A stretch of 64,000 nt of DNA from Rhodophyticola sp. CCM32 (GTDB lineage: Bacteria > Pseudomonadota > Alphaproteobacteria > Rhodobacterales > Rhodobacteraceae), in the NCBI RefSeq assembly GCF_004751985.1, contig NZ_CP038492.1, positions 310,001-374,000 of the forward strand. Direction: 5' to 3'. The notes under the pieces are model-generated. The model was not told the DNA's origin and did no database searches. It worked only from the letters and a program-made list of their open reading frames with translations. A program made the position numbers and the translations under genes. Within the stretch, counting starts at the first letter, position 1; each line of letters opens with the position of its first letter. Shown here piece by piece: positions 44,258-53,506 of the stretch.

Positions 44258-44605
44258 ATGAGTATCGTTTCCCGCACCGATGCCATGGTGGAATGCGCAT
44301 TGGAGCTTTTGTTGCATGATGCCGGTCCGAAGATGGATGTGGTCAAGATTCTGGTCAATCGCTGGCCAGAGGCCACCGGTCTCCAATTGATGGTGGCCTT
44401 GATCGGGGCCGCAAATGCGATTGAACAGGTCTATGCCGTCGGCAGCCCCGCGCGGCTGGATGCCGATCGTGCGATACGCCGGGCGGTGTTGCTGTCGCTT
44501 GACCTCTATGCGCTTGAATCCCGGGGTATCAGCCCGGCGCGCGGGCGCGACCTGCTGGCCTTCTGGGGCGAAGAAGCCTCTGAAGCCGGATCAGATTCCC
44601 CCTGA
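44258..44605 (+). CDS. Uncharacterised helical protein
   Basis: 115 residues, probably cytoplasmic and all-helical: MSIVSRTDAMVECALELLLH, then LQLMVALIGAANAIEQVYAV and RRAVLLSLDLYALESRGISP. No motif I recognise. An RBS-like GAGGGGG lies about 9 bases before the ATG, and coding character is good. It stands between repeat B-short and A copy 5, upstream of the helicase. Confidence 0.6.
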   Translation: MSIVSRTDAMVECALELLLHDAGPKMDVVKILVNRWPEATGLQLMVALIGAANAIEQVYAVGSPARLDADRAIRRAVLLSLDLYALESRGISPARGRDLLAFWGEEASEAGSDSP

Positions 44606-44711
44606 ACGGATCGCACTGCGGGATGAAGGGCCCCCTGTGATCGGCGGTTGTCGGTTGCCGCTCCTGTGACGAGGCCTGCGGTTTTCGATGCAGGTTTGAC
44701 CTGAAACATTC

Positions 44712-44815
44712 TACAGCACCCTGCTTTACACCCGAGACATCGCGCATCACAAATATCCCGGGGTCGCGAAGCGTGGCAGGGTATTTGTGATTCAAGTTTA
44801 AGGCAGGGTGCTTTA
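44712..44815 (-). repeat. Family A element, copy 5 (104 bp)
   Basis: Reverse orientation (CAGCACCCTGCTTTACACCC to CAAGTTTAAGGCAGGGTGCT). It ends 12 bases before the helicase ATG, so it forms the helicase's 5' leader. Confidence 0.9.
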
Positions 44816-44826
44816 GGGTCGCGGCC

Positions 44827-46353
44827 ATGTCATCCCCTGCAATCTCATTCTCCGACGATCAGGCCAGTGCCTATGATGCGATCACAGATATGCTGCGCAG
44901 CGCTGGTGTGGATCTGGACCGTGATATGCTGACACCGATGTCTGACGGTCAATCCGCCGTCATGGCGGTGATCGGCAAGGCGGGCAGCGGCAAGACCCTG
45001 CTGCTGGCCCATCTGGTCGGCGCATTGGAAAGCGCGGGCGTTGATCTGGTTTCGGGCGATTGGGAGGGGCGCAGGCGCAAAGACCGGCGCACGGTTGCGA
45101 TACTGGCCCCCACCAACAAGGCCGCCAGCGTGTTGCGCAATCGCGGTGTGCCCGCAACCACCATTCACCGTATCCTTTATACGCCTGTCTATGACCCGGA
45201 ATATGAGAAGGTCGCGGAATGGCTCGCCGGGCAGGGGGAGCGCCCGGAGATCGAGGCGCTGACCGATGCGGCGCTGGACCGGGCCAAAACCGTATATGAC
45301 GCCCATAAATCCGTACCTGCCGCACTGGCGGCGGCCGGGCTGCGCGGGTCGGATTTCATCACCGGCTGGAAACGCCGGGAGGACCCGCTGGATATCGGGC
45401 TGGTCGATGAAAGCTCGATGCTGGATGAAAAGCAGTTCGAGGATCTGCGCGAGATTTTCCCGACCCTTGTGCTGTTCGGGGACCCGGCACAGCTGGCCCC
45501 GGTGGGCCAGTCCGGCGCGATGGTGTTCGACAGGCTGCAAGGCCCCCGCAAGCAGGAGCTGGCCCGCGTCCACCGGCAGGAGGCCGATAACCCGATCCTT
45601 GATCTGGCCCATGCTCTGGGGGATCCGTCGCTCAGCTTCGAGGCGTTCGAGCGGATGATCGAAGAGGCCGCCCGCACCGATGACCGGATTGTCGTGGCCC
45701 CCCGCGCCGATAGCGACCTGATGGCCCGCAGCCCGGTTCTGGTCTGGCGCAATGCCACGCGTATCCGGCTGATCCGGGCATTTCGCATGGCCCATAACGC
45801 GCCGGAGGATGCGCTGCTGCCCGGCGAACCGATGATCTGCGACGGGATCGAACTGCCGGTCAAACATCGCAAGAAACGCATTGATCTGGAGGCGCGCGGC
45901 CTGATCAAGGGCGCGCAGGTGGTCTATGTCGGCCCCGGCAAAAAGCCCGGGTTTTCGCGGCTGCATGTGGTGGGGGCGGAAAGCCCGCGCCTTTCGGCGG
46001 CCTCGATCGTGAAGATTGAAAAACCGGGTGAGGAAGAACCGTTTATCCCCTTCGCCGCGCGGATGGGGGCGGCGTTTCTGCATGGGGCTGCGGTGACCAC
46101 CCATAAGGCGCAAGGCTCCCAATGGCCGACAGTGCAGGTCTTTGCCCCCGATCTTTATGCCGCCGCACGCTCGGGCCGGGAGGAGGCCGGGCAGGCCCTG
46201 TGGAAACGGCTGGCCTATGTGGCCATCACCCGGGCGGAAGAAAGGCTGATCTGGGTCACGCGCTATATGCTGTCAAAACCGCAATCCGTGCTGGGGGTTG
46301 AGGATCTGGCGGTGCCGGTGGCGCCGCTGGCACTGGAAACGGAGGAGACATGA
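44827..46353 (+). CDS. ATP-dependent RecD-like SF1 DNA helicase
   Basis: 508 residues. Walker A is VIGKAGSGKTLLLAHL (about 48-63); motif Ia ILAPTNKAASVLRNR; Walker B-type GLVDESSMLDEKQFEDL; motif III LFGDPAQLAPVG; C-terminal ATTHKAQGSQWPTVQVF and YVAITRAEERLIWVT. This is the compact RecD/TraA-like architecture of Superfamily 1B helicases, 5'-to-3' by family. No RecB/C partners adjoin. Its stop overlaps the SDR ATG (ATGA). Confidence 0.9.
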   Translation: MSSPAISFSDDQASAYDAITDMLRSAGVDLDRDMLTPMSDGQSAVMAVIGKAGSGKTLLLAHLVGALESAGVDLVSGDWEGRRRKDRRTVAILAPTNKAASVLRNRGVPATTIHRILYTPVYDPEYEKVAEWLAGQGERPEIEALTDAALDRAKTVYDAHKSVPAALAAAGLRGSDFITGWKRREDPLDIGLVDESSMLDEKQFEDLREIFPTLVLFGDPAQLAPVGQSGAMVFDRLQGPRKQELARVHRQEADNPILDLAHALGDPSLSFEAFERMIEEAARTDDRIVVAPRADSDLMARSPVLVWRNATRIRLIRAFRMAHNAPEDALLPGEPMICDGIELPVKHRKKRIDLEARGLIKGAQVVYVGPGKKPGFSRLHVVGAESPRLSAASIVKIEKPGEEEPFIPFAARMGAAFLHGAAVTTHKAQGSQWPTVQVFAPDLYAAARSGREEAGQALWKRLAYVAITRAEERLIWVTRYMLSKPQSVLGVEDLAVPVAPLALETEET

Positions 46354-47078
46354 AAACCATTCTGATCACCGGGGCCAGTTCCGGCATCGGGCGCGCCACG
46401 GCAGAGCTGTTTCTGGCCGAGGGCTGGCGCGTGGGTCTTCTGGCGCGCCGGGCCGATATGCTGGAGGATATGGCATCAGGTCTTGAAACCGCGCTGCCAT
46501 TGCCTGCCGATGTATGCGATCCGGCTCAGGTTGAGGCTGCGGTGACTGCGATTACTGAGACCTGGGGGCGGCTGGATGTGGTGTTCAACAATGCGGGTAT
46601 CTTCACGCCCCAGGGCCTGATTGACGAGATCGACCCGGAGGACTGGACCCGGTCTGTCGCGGTAAACCTGACCGGCATGTTCAACACTGCCCGCGCGGCC
46701 TTTGCCCAAATGCGGGCGCAGGCACCCCGGGGCGGGCGGATCATCAACAATGGGTCGCTCTCGGCGCACAGCCCGCGCGAGGGGTCGGTCTGCTACACCA
46801 CCACCAAACACGGGGTGTCGGGCCTGACCAAGACCCTGGCGCTGGACGGTCGGGCCTTCGGGATCGCGGCGGGGCAGATTGATATCGGCAATGCCCGGAC
46901 CGAGTTGGTGGATCGGTTGAACGACCGGCTGCTGGCGGAGGGCAAACCCCTGATGGATATGATGGATGTCGCTGACGCCGCGCGCTCGGTTCTGCATATG
47001 GCCAGCTTGCCGGCCTCGGCCAATGTGCTGTTCCAGACCGTGCTGGCGACGAACATGCCCTATGTGGGCCGTGGCTGA
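46350..47078 (+). CDS. SDR family oxidoreductase
   Basis: 242 residues. It begins MKTILITGASSGIGRATAEL (cofactor motif), has FNNAG, INNGSLSAHSP, and the YTTTKHGVSGLTKTLA Tyr-x3-Lys pair. Classical SDR; substrate unknown. Coupled to the helicase gene by a four-base overlap. Confidence 0.92.
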   Translation: MKTILITGASSGIGRATAELFLAEGWRVGLLARRADMLEDMASGLETALPLPADVCDPAQVEAAVTAITETWGRLDVVFNNAGIFTPQGLIDEIDPEDWTRSVAVNLTGMFNTARAAFAQMRAQAPRGGRIINNGSLSAHSPREGSVCYTTTKHGVSGLTKTLALDGRAFGIAAGQIDIGNARTELVDRLNDRLLAEGKPLMDMMDVADAARSVLHMASLPASANVLFQTVLATNMPYVGRG

Positions 47079-47107
47079 CGGACAGGCCGGGCCAATGGTC
47101 TTGGTCG

Positions 47108-47860
47108 TCAGGTGCGGATATAGCGGAAGACCGCAGAGGCCAGCCAGCCCGCCGCTATCGCGATGACCAGCGACAGAATGCCATAGATCAGCGGGCGCTC
47201 ATGGGCGAGGTTGTAGATCAACCGCTCCAACCCGACTTTGCGCACTGAAATATGGGTGTCGTATTCAGCCACGATTTCCCGGTCACGGGTCAGGAATATC
47301 CGCGTACGGTACTCTCCCTCGACCAGATTGGCGGGCAGACGCACGGATGTGTCGAACAGCGTTTCGTCACGCAGCATCACCGCCCCCTCGTTCAGCTGAT
47401 ACAGCCCCTCGGATGCGCGGATACGGATCAGTGCATCGGTAAAGCGGGTCTGTTCATCCACATTCATACCAACCGCCCGAACCGCGCGATTGACCGATAC
47501 CCGGTGCCGCAGATCATTGGTGTCGCTCAGGACCTCGGTGAAGGGGGCTGTGGTCGAAACCGCATAGAAGCTGGGCGCTTCATCCACCTCGGCGGCGTCT
47601 GTGTTGATCCAGATGCCATAGCGGTGATCCTTGCGGCGCACGGTCAGCGGATGGCTTGGGCCCTCGACGGTGATGATGACCTGCAGCGGCCCGCCTTCGG
47701 GGATTGCGGTTTCGCGCCGCACCGCGCCAAAGATCAGAATCTCGGACCCGTCGAAATTGGTGGTAATCTCGATCTCATCCCGGCTGAGACCGGCAACAAC
47801 CTCTTCTGCCAGGACGGGTGCGGGCAGGAGCAACGCAAGGATCAGGAAAAGCCGGGTCAA
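47108..47860 (-). CDS. TIGR02186 family protein
   Basis: 250 residues. A signal peptide (1-18, ALLLPAPVLAEE) is followed by a beta-rich periplasmic region (VVAGLSRDEIEITTNFDGSE) and a C-terminal TM helix (PLIYGILSLVIAIAAGWLAS). The family is nearly always next to a TSUP permease; here its start overlaps the TSUP stop by four bases. Role unknown, perhaps assisting export or sensing of a sulfonate/sulfite-type anion. Confidence 0.85.
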   Translation of the reverse strand: MTRLFLILALLLPAPVLAEEVVAGLSRDEIEITTNFDGSEILIFGAVRRETAIPEGGPLQVIITVEGPSHPLTVRRKDHRYGIWINTDAAEVDEAPSFYAVSTTAPFTEVLSDTNDLRHRVSVNRAVRAVGMNVDEQTRFTDALIRIRASEGLYQLNEGAVMLRDETLFDTSVRLPANLVEGEYRTRIFLTRDREIVAEYDTHISVRKVGLERLIYNLAHERPLIYGILSLVIAIAAGWLASAVFRYIRT

Positions 47861-48783
47861 TGTCCGGGCCCCGCACTGCCGAGGGAGTAAAGTTCGGCCG
47901 GTTCCAGCAGCAAATCGAGGGCCAGCCGCCCGCAGACGATCAGCACCATGGCGGCAAGCAGGATGCGCAGTTGTTCGGCCTTCATCTTGACGCCGATGCG
48001 TGTGCCGATCTGTGCGCCGATGACACCCCCGACCAGCAACAGCACCGCCAGCACCATATCAACGGTGTAATTGGTTGTTGCGTGCAAAAGCGTGGCAAAA
48101 CCGGTGACAAAAATGACCTGAAACAGTGAGGTGCCAACCACGACCTTTGTGGGCATCCCCAAAAGATAGATCATTGCGGGCACCATGATGAACCCGCCGC
48201 CCACGCCCATGATCGCGGCCAGGACACCGACCAGAAGGCCCACGATCAGCGGTGGGATAACCGAAATATACAGGCCTGAAGTGCGAAACCGCATCTTGAA
48301 GGGCAGGGCGTCAACCCAGCCCCGTCGGCGGCGTTTTGGGGGAGGCGACCCGCCTGCGGCACGAGCCCGCCGAATGGCACGCAGACTTTCGAAAAACATC
48401 AACCCGCCGATCAGGCCCAGAAACACAACATAACATAGCCGCACCATGAGATCGATCTGCCCCATAGCGGTCAGAAGCGCAAAAACCTGCACGCCTGTGG
48501 CAGCACCAGTAAGGCCACCGACCAGCAGAACAACGCCCATTTTCAGATCGACCGTTTTGCGTTTGAGATGGGCCAGAAGGCCGGAAAAGCTGGAAGCGAC
48601 GATCTGGTTTGCTTCTGTCGCGACCGCCACGGCAGGCGGGATGCCGATGAAAAACAAAAGCGGGGTCATCAAAAATCCGCCGCCGACGCCAAACATGCCT
48701 GACAGAACGCCCACAAGCCCGCCTAAACCCAACAGAAGAAAGGCGTTAACGCTCACCTCGGCGATCGGTAGGTAGATTTGCAT
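47857..48783 (-). CDS. TSUP (TauE/SafE) family membrane exporter
   Basis: 308 residues with about eight hydrophobic segments and the duplicated TSUP motif: GVLSGMFGVGGGFLMTPLLF in the first half and GVLAAIMGVGGGFIMVPAMI in the second. Members move sulfite, sulfoacetate, thiosulfate or similar anions. Start MQIYLPIAEVSVN. Forms a coupled pair with the TIGR02186 gene. Confidence 0.92.
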   Translation of the reverse strand: MQIYLPIAEVSVNAFLLLGLGGLVGVLSGMFGVGGGFLMTPLLFFIGIPPAVAVATEANQIVASSFSGLLAHLKRKTVDLKMGVVLLVGGLTGAATGVQVFALLTAMGQIDLMVRLCYVVFLGLIGGLMFFESLRAIRRARAAGGSPPPKRRRRGWVDALPFKMRFRTSGLYISVIPPLIVGLLVGVLAAIMGVGGGFIMVPAMIYLLGMPTKVVVGTSLFQVIFVTGFATLLHATTNYTVDMVLAVLLLVGGVIGAQIGTRIGVKMKAEQLRILLAAMVLIVCGRLALDLLLEPAELYSLGSAGPGH

Positions 48784-48928
48784 GCGTGGGCTGAGGCCTC
48801 CGGTTCCGTTGGGTTCGTTTAGCGCGCTGCCTGCGGATATGCCAGAGTGTCGCAGGCTGGTCTGCCTGCGACAGATCGGAACAGGCTGCGATGCGTTGCT
48901 TCAGATAAAGTGATCGTGACTGCAGGGG

Positions 48929-49041
48929 GCCGGAAAACACCTGTTTTCCGGCCGGAATTCCCGGGAATTCCAGTCGTACATCTCAAATGCGCGTTTTGGA
49001 AAACTCCGGTTTTCCACACGGAATTCTCGAAAATTCCGAAG
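48929..49041. repeat. Cluster of four palindromes (GGAAAAC.../GGAATTC... type)
   Basis: In order: GCCGGAAAACACCTGTTTTC (continuing CGGC), CCGGAATTCCCGGGAATTCC, TTTGGAAAACTCCGGTTTTC and CGGAATTCTCGAAAATTCCG. This fills the gap between the TSUP and nucleoside operons; no gene seen in 48784-49074. Confidence 0.6.
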
Positions 49042-49074
49042 ATCCATACCTGAACCCGTCACATACCGTGGGGG

Positions 49075-50052
49075 TTAGCGCTCTTTCACATAAGCCTCGC
49101 CGCCCGCGCGCGGCGGGATCGCCTTGCCAACGAAGCCCGCCAGTATCACCACCGTCAGGATATAGGGCAGGGCCTGCATGAACTGGACCGGGATGGTGAC
49201 GCCGATCACCTCGATATTCTGATACCGGTTGCCGACCGCATCCAGCAACCCGAACAGAAGGCAGGCATAAAGCGCATACCACGGTCGCCATTTGGCAAAA
49301 ATCAGCGCGGCCAGCGCAATGAACCCGCGCCCCGCGCTCATCTCTTTCACAAATCCCGCGGCCAGCCCGGTGGCAAGATAGGCCCCCGCAATGCCACAGA
49401 GAACCCCGCAGATCATCACCGCCGCATAGCGCGCGCCGACAACCGAGATACCGGCGGTATCCACAGCGGCGGGGTTTTCACCCACCGCCCGCAGGCGGAG
49501 GCCGAAACGGGTGCGAAACAGAACCCACCAGGTCAGCGGCACAATCGCCAGCGCGACATAAACCAGAATCGAATGGCCCGAGATCAGTTCCGAATAGATC
49601 TGGCCGACAGGGCCTTGCTGGGCAACGCCCCGGATCGTGGATTCCGCACCTGGCAGGGTGATGTTGCCAAACCGCGCAACACCGCTCAGCGCCGGTGTGC
49701 GCCCGCCCTGTGAAAACCAGGTCTGTGCGATCACCACAGTCATCCCTGCGGCAAGGAAATTGATCGCCACGCCCGAGATCAGCTGATTGCCCCGGAAGGT
49801 GATCGAGGCCAGACCATGCAGCCCGGAGAGCAGCATCGAGGCCAGTATACCGGCCAGCAACCCGATCCAGACCGACCCGGAGGTATAGGCAATGGCGGCC
49901 GAGAAAAACGCCGCCGCAAGGATTTTGCCCTCCAGCCCGATGTCGAAAATACCGGCCCGTTCAGAATACAGCCCCGCAAGACAGGCCAGCAAAAGCGGGG
50001 TGGCCAGCCTGACGGAGGAGTCGAGAAGCTGAAGGATGGTCAGGAAATCCAT
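49075..50052 (-). CDS. Nucleoside-type ABC transporter permease (second)
   Basis: 325-residue permease of the BmpG/NupQ-like branch, with about 8-9 TM segments (LATPLLLACLAGLYSERAGI, LISGVAINFLAAGMTVVIAQ, RYAAVMICGVLCGIAGAYLA). The motif ERAGIFDIGLEGKIL and AVGENPAAVDTAGISV are typical. It starts 4 bases after the LysE stop and is the last gene of the operon. Confidence 0.92.
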   Translation of the reverse strand: MDFLTILQLLDSSVRLATPLLLACLAGLYSERAGIFDIGLEGKILAAAFFSAAIAYTSGSVWIGLLAGILASMLLSGLHGLASITFRGNQLISGVAINFLAAGMTVVIAQTWFSQGGRTPALSGVARFGNITLPGAESTIRGVAQQGPVGQIYSELISGHSILVYVALAIVPLTWWVLFRTRFGLRLRAVGENPAAVDTAGISVVGARYAAVMICGVLCGIAGAYLATGLAAGFVKEMSAGRGFIALAALIFAKWRPWYALYACLLFGLLDAVGNRYQNIEVIGVTIPVQFMQALPYILTVVILAGFVGKAIPPRAGGEAYVKER

Positions 50053-50056
50053 GTGC

Positions 50057-50689
50057 TCAGCTCCGGCTGGTGGTGAGTTTGAAAGCAGCGAAGGTGAACA
50101 TCACACCCAGGGTTACCTCGATCCCCCGTCGCGCAAGCGCGTAAATCGCGATGACCGGTCCGGTGGAAAACGCAACCGCATAGGCCAGATGGCCAAGAAG
50201 CGAAAGCGCGGTGGCCGAGATCACCAGAAGCGCGCCGATCTGCCAGGGTGCCCCGGCGCCCAGCCCGATCGAGACAATCGCGATCCATTGCAGGGCGGCC
50301 TTGGGGTTGGTCATCTGGATGGTCAGCCCCCTGAGAACCATGTTGCAGCCATCGGTCTCCTGCGGGCTTAGATCGGCCTGATCGGGCCGGGCGGCAGACC
50401 GGAAGGCCTTGATCGCCAGCCACAGAAGATAGGCCGCGCCGAAAAGCTTCAGCACCACCATCGCCCCCGCATAGGCGGTGATCAGCGTGGCCAGTCCGGC
50501 CACCGTCATTGTGGCCCAAAGGCCCGAGCCAAGCCCGATGCCAATGGCCAGGGCCGCGCCCTGCGCCCGCCCGCGCGCCATGGAGGTGCCCATCACAGCC
50601 AGAATATTCGGCCCCAGAACAAGAAACCCCATAGAGAAGATACCAAGGGCCAGAAACAGGCCGGGAAGATGCTCTGCAATCATATCCAT
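50057..50689 (-). CDS. LysE/RhtB family amino acid exporter
   Basis: 210 residues, about six TM helices. The family signature GPNILAVMGTSMARGRAQGA lies near 26-45, and GLTIQMTNPKAALQWIAIVS at about 122-141. It exports amino acids or related small molecules. Its ATG overlaps the stop of permease 1 by one base (TAATG) and its stop is 4 bases before permease 2, so it is an integral cistron of the nucleoside importer. Confidence 0.92.
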   Translation of the reverse strand: MDMIAEHLPGLFLALGIFSMGFLVLGPNILAVMGTSMARGRAQGAALAIGIGLGSGLWATMTVAGLATLITAYAGAMVVLKLFGAAYLLWLAIKAFRSAARPDQADLSPQETDGCNMVLRGLTIQMTNPKAALQWIAIVSIGLGAGAPWQIGALLVISATALSLLGHLAYAVAFSTGPVIAIYALARRGIEVTLGVMFTFAAFKLTTSRS

Positions 50690-51798
50690 TACTCCGCTGG
50701 GGTTTCACGACTGTCGCGGCGGCGCAGGCTGAGGAACAGTTTTTCCATCGGCATCCGCACCATATTGTCAAGCGCACCGGTGAACAGGATCACCAGCGCC
50801 TGGATCACCACCACCATTTCACGGCTGATCGCGGGCATCTCGAATTCCAGCTCGGCACCGCCCTGATAGAGCACACCGAACAGGATCGCGGCCAGCAACA
50901 CGCCCACCGGGTGGGATCGGCCCATCAGCGCCACGGCAATGCCCACAAAGCCTGCCCCTCCGACCTGGCCGATGACCAGACGTTCCGCCTCCCCCATGAC
51001 CGAGTTGATCGACATCAGACCGGCCAGCCCGCCCGAGATCAGCATGGACACCATGATGATCCTGACCGGGTTGATCCCGGCATAAACGGCGGCCGTTTCC
51101 GAATGGCCAAAGGCGCGGATTTCATAGCCCAGACGGGTGCGCCAGATCAGGAACCAGACCAGAAAACAGGCCAGCAGTGCCAGCAGGAAGGAAATATTCA
51201 GGGGCGTGGAGGCGCGGAACCCCAGCCAGGGCACGATATCAGCCGCGGTGGGCAAATGCGCCGCCTCGCCAAAGCGCGCGGTTTCAGGCGCCATATTGCC
51301 CGGCACGCGGAACACATTGACCAGCAGATAGACCAGCAGACTGGCGGCGATATAGTTGAACATGATCGTGGTGATCACGATATGGCTGCCGCGTTTGGCC
51401 TGCAGATAGGCCGGGATCGCAGCCCAGGCAGCCCCGAAGAGGGCCGCGCCCAGACAGGCGGCCAGCAGCGCCAGCGACCAATGGGGCCAGTTCACGCTCA
51501 GACAGACAAGTGCCACGCCAAGCCCGCCAAGCGCGGCCTGTCCCTCGCCCCCGATATTGAACATCCGGGCATGGAAGGCCACCGCCACCGCCAGCCCGGT
51601 AAAGATGAAATTCGTCGCGTAATAAAGCGTATAGCCCCAGCCATAGGCCGAGCCCATGGCACCGTTGACCATGACGCGCATCGCCTCAAACGGGCTTTCC
51701 CCGATATAGAGAACCACAAGGCCCGAGACGATCAGCGCCAGCAAAACCGAGATCAGCGGGATCAGGATCACATCGGCCCATTTCGGCATCTTATCCAT
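50689..51798 (-). CDS. Nucleoside-type ABC transporter permease (first)
   Basis: 369-residue BmpF/NupP-like permease. GLAVAVAFHARMFNIGGEGQ is the hallmark of the family; EIRAFGHSETAAVYAGINPV resembles the docking region. It starts 1 base after the ATPase stop. Confidence 0.92.
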   Translation of the reverse strand: MDKMPKWADVILIPLISVLLALIVSGLVVLYIGESPFEAMRVMVNGAMGSAYGWGYTLYYATNFIFTGLAVAVAFHARMFNIGGEGQAALGGLGVALVCLSVNWPHWSLALLAACLGAALFGAAWAAIPAYLQAKRGSHIVITTIMFNYIAASLLVYLLVNVFRVPGNMAPETARFGEAAHLPTAADIVPWLGFRASTPLNISFLLALLACFLVWFLIWRTRLGYEIRAFGHSETAAVYAGINPVRIIMVSMLISGGLAGLMSINSVMGEAERLVIGQVGGAGFVGIAVALMGRSHPVGVLLAAILFGVLYQGGAELEFEMPAISREMVVVIQALVILFTGALDNMVRMPMEKLFLSLRRRDSRETPAE

Positions 51799-51799
51799 C

Positions 51800-53341
51800 T
51801 TACGCGGCCCCTTTGGTCATACCGGCCATCATCAGGCCCAGTTCATGTTCATCGGTTTCTGTCGCCAGACGCTCGCCCATGAAATGCCCGTCGAACATCA
51901 CCGCGATCCGGTCGCTGAGGCCCAGAATCTCATCCAGTTCCACACTGACCAGCAAAATCGCCTTGCCCTGATCGCGCAGCGCGATGATCTGTTCATGAAT
52001 GAACTCGATGGCGCCGATATCCACCCCGCGTGTGGGTTGCCCGATCAGCAGCAGATCGGGGCCGCGTTCCATCTCGCGGGCGACGACGATTTTCTGCTGG
52101 TTGCCACCTGAAAAATTGCGGGCCGGCAGGCGTGGATTGGGCGGGCGCACATCATAGCGTTCCATCTTGGCCACTGTGTCGGCGCGGATCGCGGCATTGT
52201 TCATCAACAGACCGTTGCGTTGATATTTCGCATCATGGTGATAGCCGAAGGCCACGTTTTCCCAGGCTTCGAATGCCATGATCAGACCTTCCTGCTGGCG
52301 GTCTTCCGGCACATGGGCAATGCCGCGCTTGCGCCGGGACCGGCCATCGGAATGCTTGCCGGTCAGGTCAATCGCGTCATTGTTGAGCATGACCGTACCG
52401 CCCTGTGCCGGGATCATCCCGCCCAGAACTTCCAGCAATTCGGTCTGCCCGTTTCCGGCAACCCCGGCAATGCCCAGAATTTCCCCTGCCCGGATATTGA
52501 AAGAGATGCCCTTCAGCCGCTCAACCCCTTGGCCGTCTCTGACCCGCAGATCGTCGACACTCAGGATCGTGGCCCCGGGCGTGGCCGGTTTCTTGTCCAC
52601 ACGCAGCAGAACCTTGCGGCCCACCATCAACTCCGCCAGTTGCTGGGGCGAGGTGTCGGATGTCCTGACGGTCGCGGTCATCTCCCCGCGCCGCATCACC
52701 GATACGGTGTCGGTCACATCCATGATCTCGCGCAGCTTATGGGTGATCAGGACGATGGTTTTCCCCTCATCCTTCAACCGCCCCAGAATACGGAACAGCT
52801 GATCGGCCTCGGCGGGGGTCAACACGCCTGTGGGCTCGTCCAGGATCAGGATATCGGCCTTGCGATAGAGCTGTTTGAGAATCTCCACCCGTTGCTGATG
52901 CCCGACGCTCAACTCTTCAACGATGGCATCGGGGTCCACCTCCAGCCCGTATTCATGGGCCAGTTCGGTCAGCAGCTTCCGGGCCTTGGCGATGGAGGGT
53001 TGCAGCAACGCGCCATCCTCGGCCCCGAGAATCACATTCTCCACAACGGTGAAGTTTTCCACCAGCTTGAAATGCTGATGCACCATCCCGATACCGGCGC
53101 TGATGGCGGCCTGGCTGTCGGGGATGGGGGTCAGCGTGCCATTGATGAAAATCTCGCCCGCATCGGCCTTGTAGAACCCGTAAAGGATCGACATCAGCGT
53201 CGATTTCCCGGCGCCGTTTTCGCCGACAATCCCATGGATCGTGCCCGGCTGCACGGAAATCGAGATATTCTTGTTGGCCTGTACCGGGCCAAAGGCTTTC
53301 GAGATGCCTTTCAGCTCAATCGCGGGGGCGGTCTGTGTCAT
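51800..53341 (-). CDS. Nucleoside-type ABC transporter ATP-binding protein (two NBDs)
   Basis: 513 residues with two ATPase halves, as in NupO/BmpE and RbsA-type proteins. First half: [43 protein letters not shown]. Second half: degenerate Walker [45 protein letters not shown]. It drives uptake of purine nucleosides or similar. Confidence 0.94.
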   Translation of the reverse strand: MTQTAPAIELKGISKAFGPVQANKNISISVQPGTIHGIVGENGAGKSTLMSILYGFYKADAGEIFINGTLTPIPDSQAAISAGIGMVHQHFKLVENFTVVENVILGAEDGALLQPSIAKARKLLTELAHEYGLEVDPDAIVEELSVGHQQRVEILKQLYRKADILILDEPTGVLTPAEADQLFRILGRLKDEGKTIVLITHKLREIMDVTDTVSVMRRGEMTATVRTSDTSPQQLAELMVGRKVLLRVDKKPATPGATILSVDDLRVRDGQGVERLKGISFNIRAGEILGIAGVAGNGQTELLEVLGGMIPAQGGTVMLNNDAIDLTGKHSDGRSRRKRGIAHVPEDRQQEGLIMAFEAWENVAFGYHHDAKYQRNGLLMNNAAIRADTVAKMERYDVRPPNPRLPARNFSGGNQQKIVVAREMERGPDLLLIGQPTRGVDIGAIEFIHEQIIALRDQGKAILLVSVELDEILGLSDRIAVMFDGHFMGERLATETDEHELGLMMAGMTKGAA

Positions 53342-53464
53342 CGGCTGGTCCTGACAGGGTCGTATGGCGTGTCATGCCGGTGGTTTCATCAAGGCAAGGG
53401 CCGCTTTCCGGTGACCGGTGCGGCCCTTGAAAGATCATGTATGATGCGCGGGGCGCGCGCGTGC

Positions 53465-53497
53465 GCGCGGGCGGCCATGTCTATCTGCCGCCCGCGC
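53465..53497 (-). other. Stem-loop after the BMP binding-protein gene
   Basis: An 11-bp perfect stem, GCGCGGGCGGC with GCCGCCCGCGC, encloses 11 bases, 9 bases after the stop codon. A second hairpin, AAGGGCCGC / GCGGCCCTT, lies at about 53396-53430. They probably limit readthrough into the transporter genes. Confidence 0.6.
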
Positions 53498-53506
53498 CCC
53501 ACAGGC

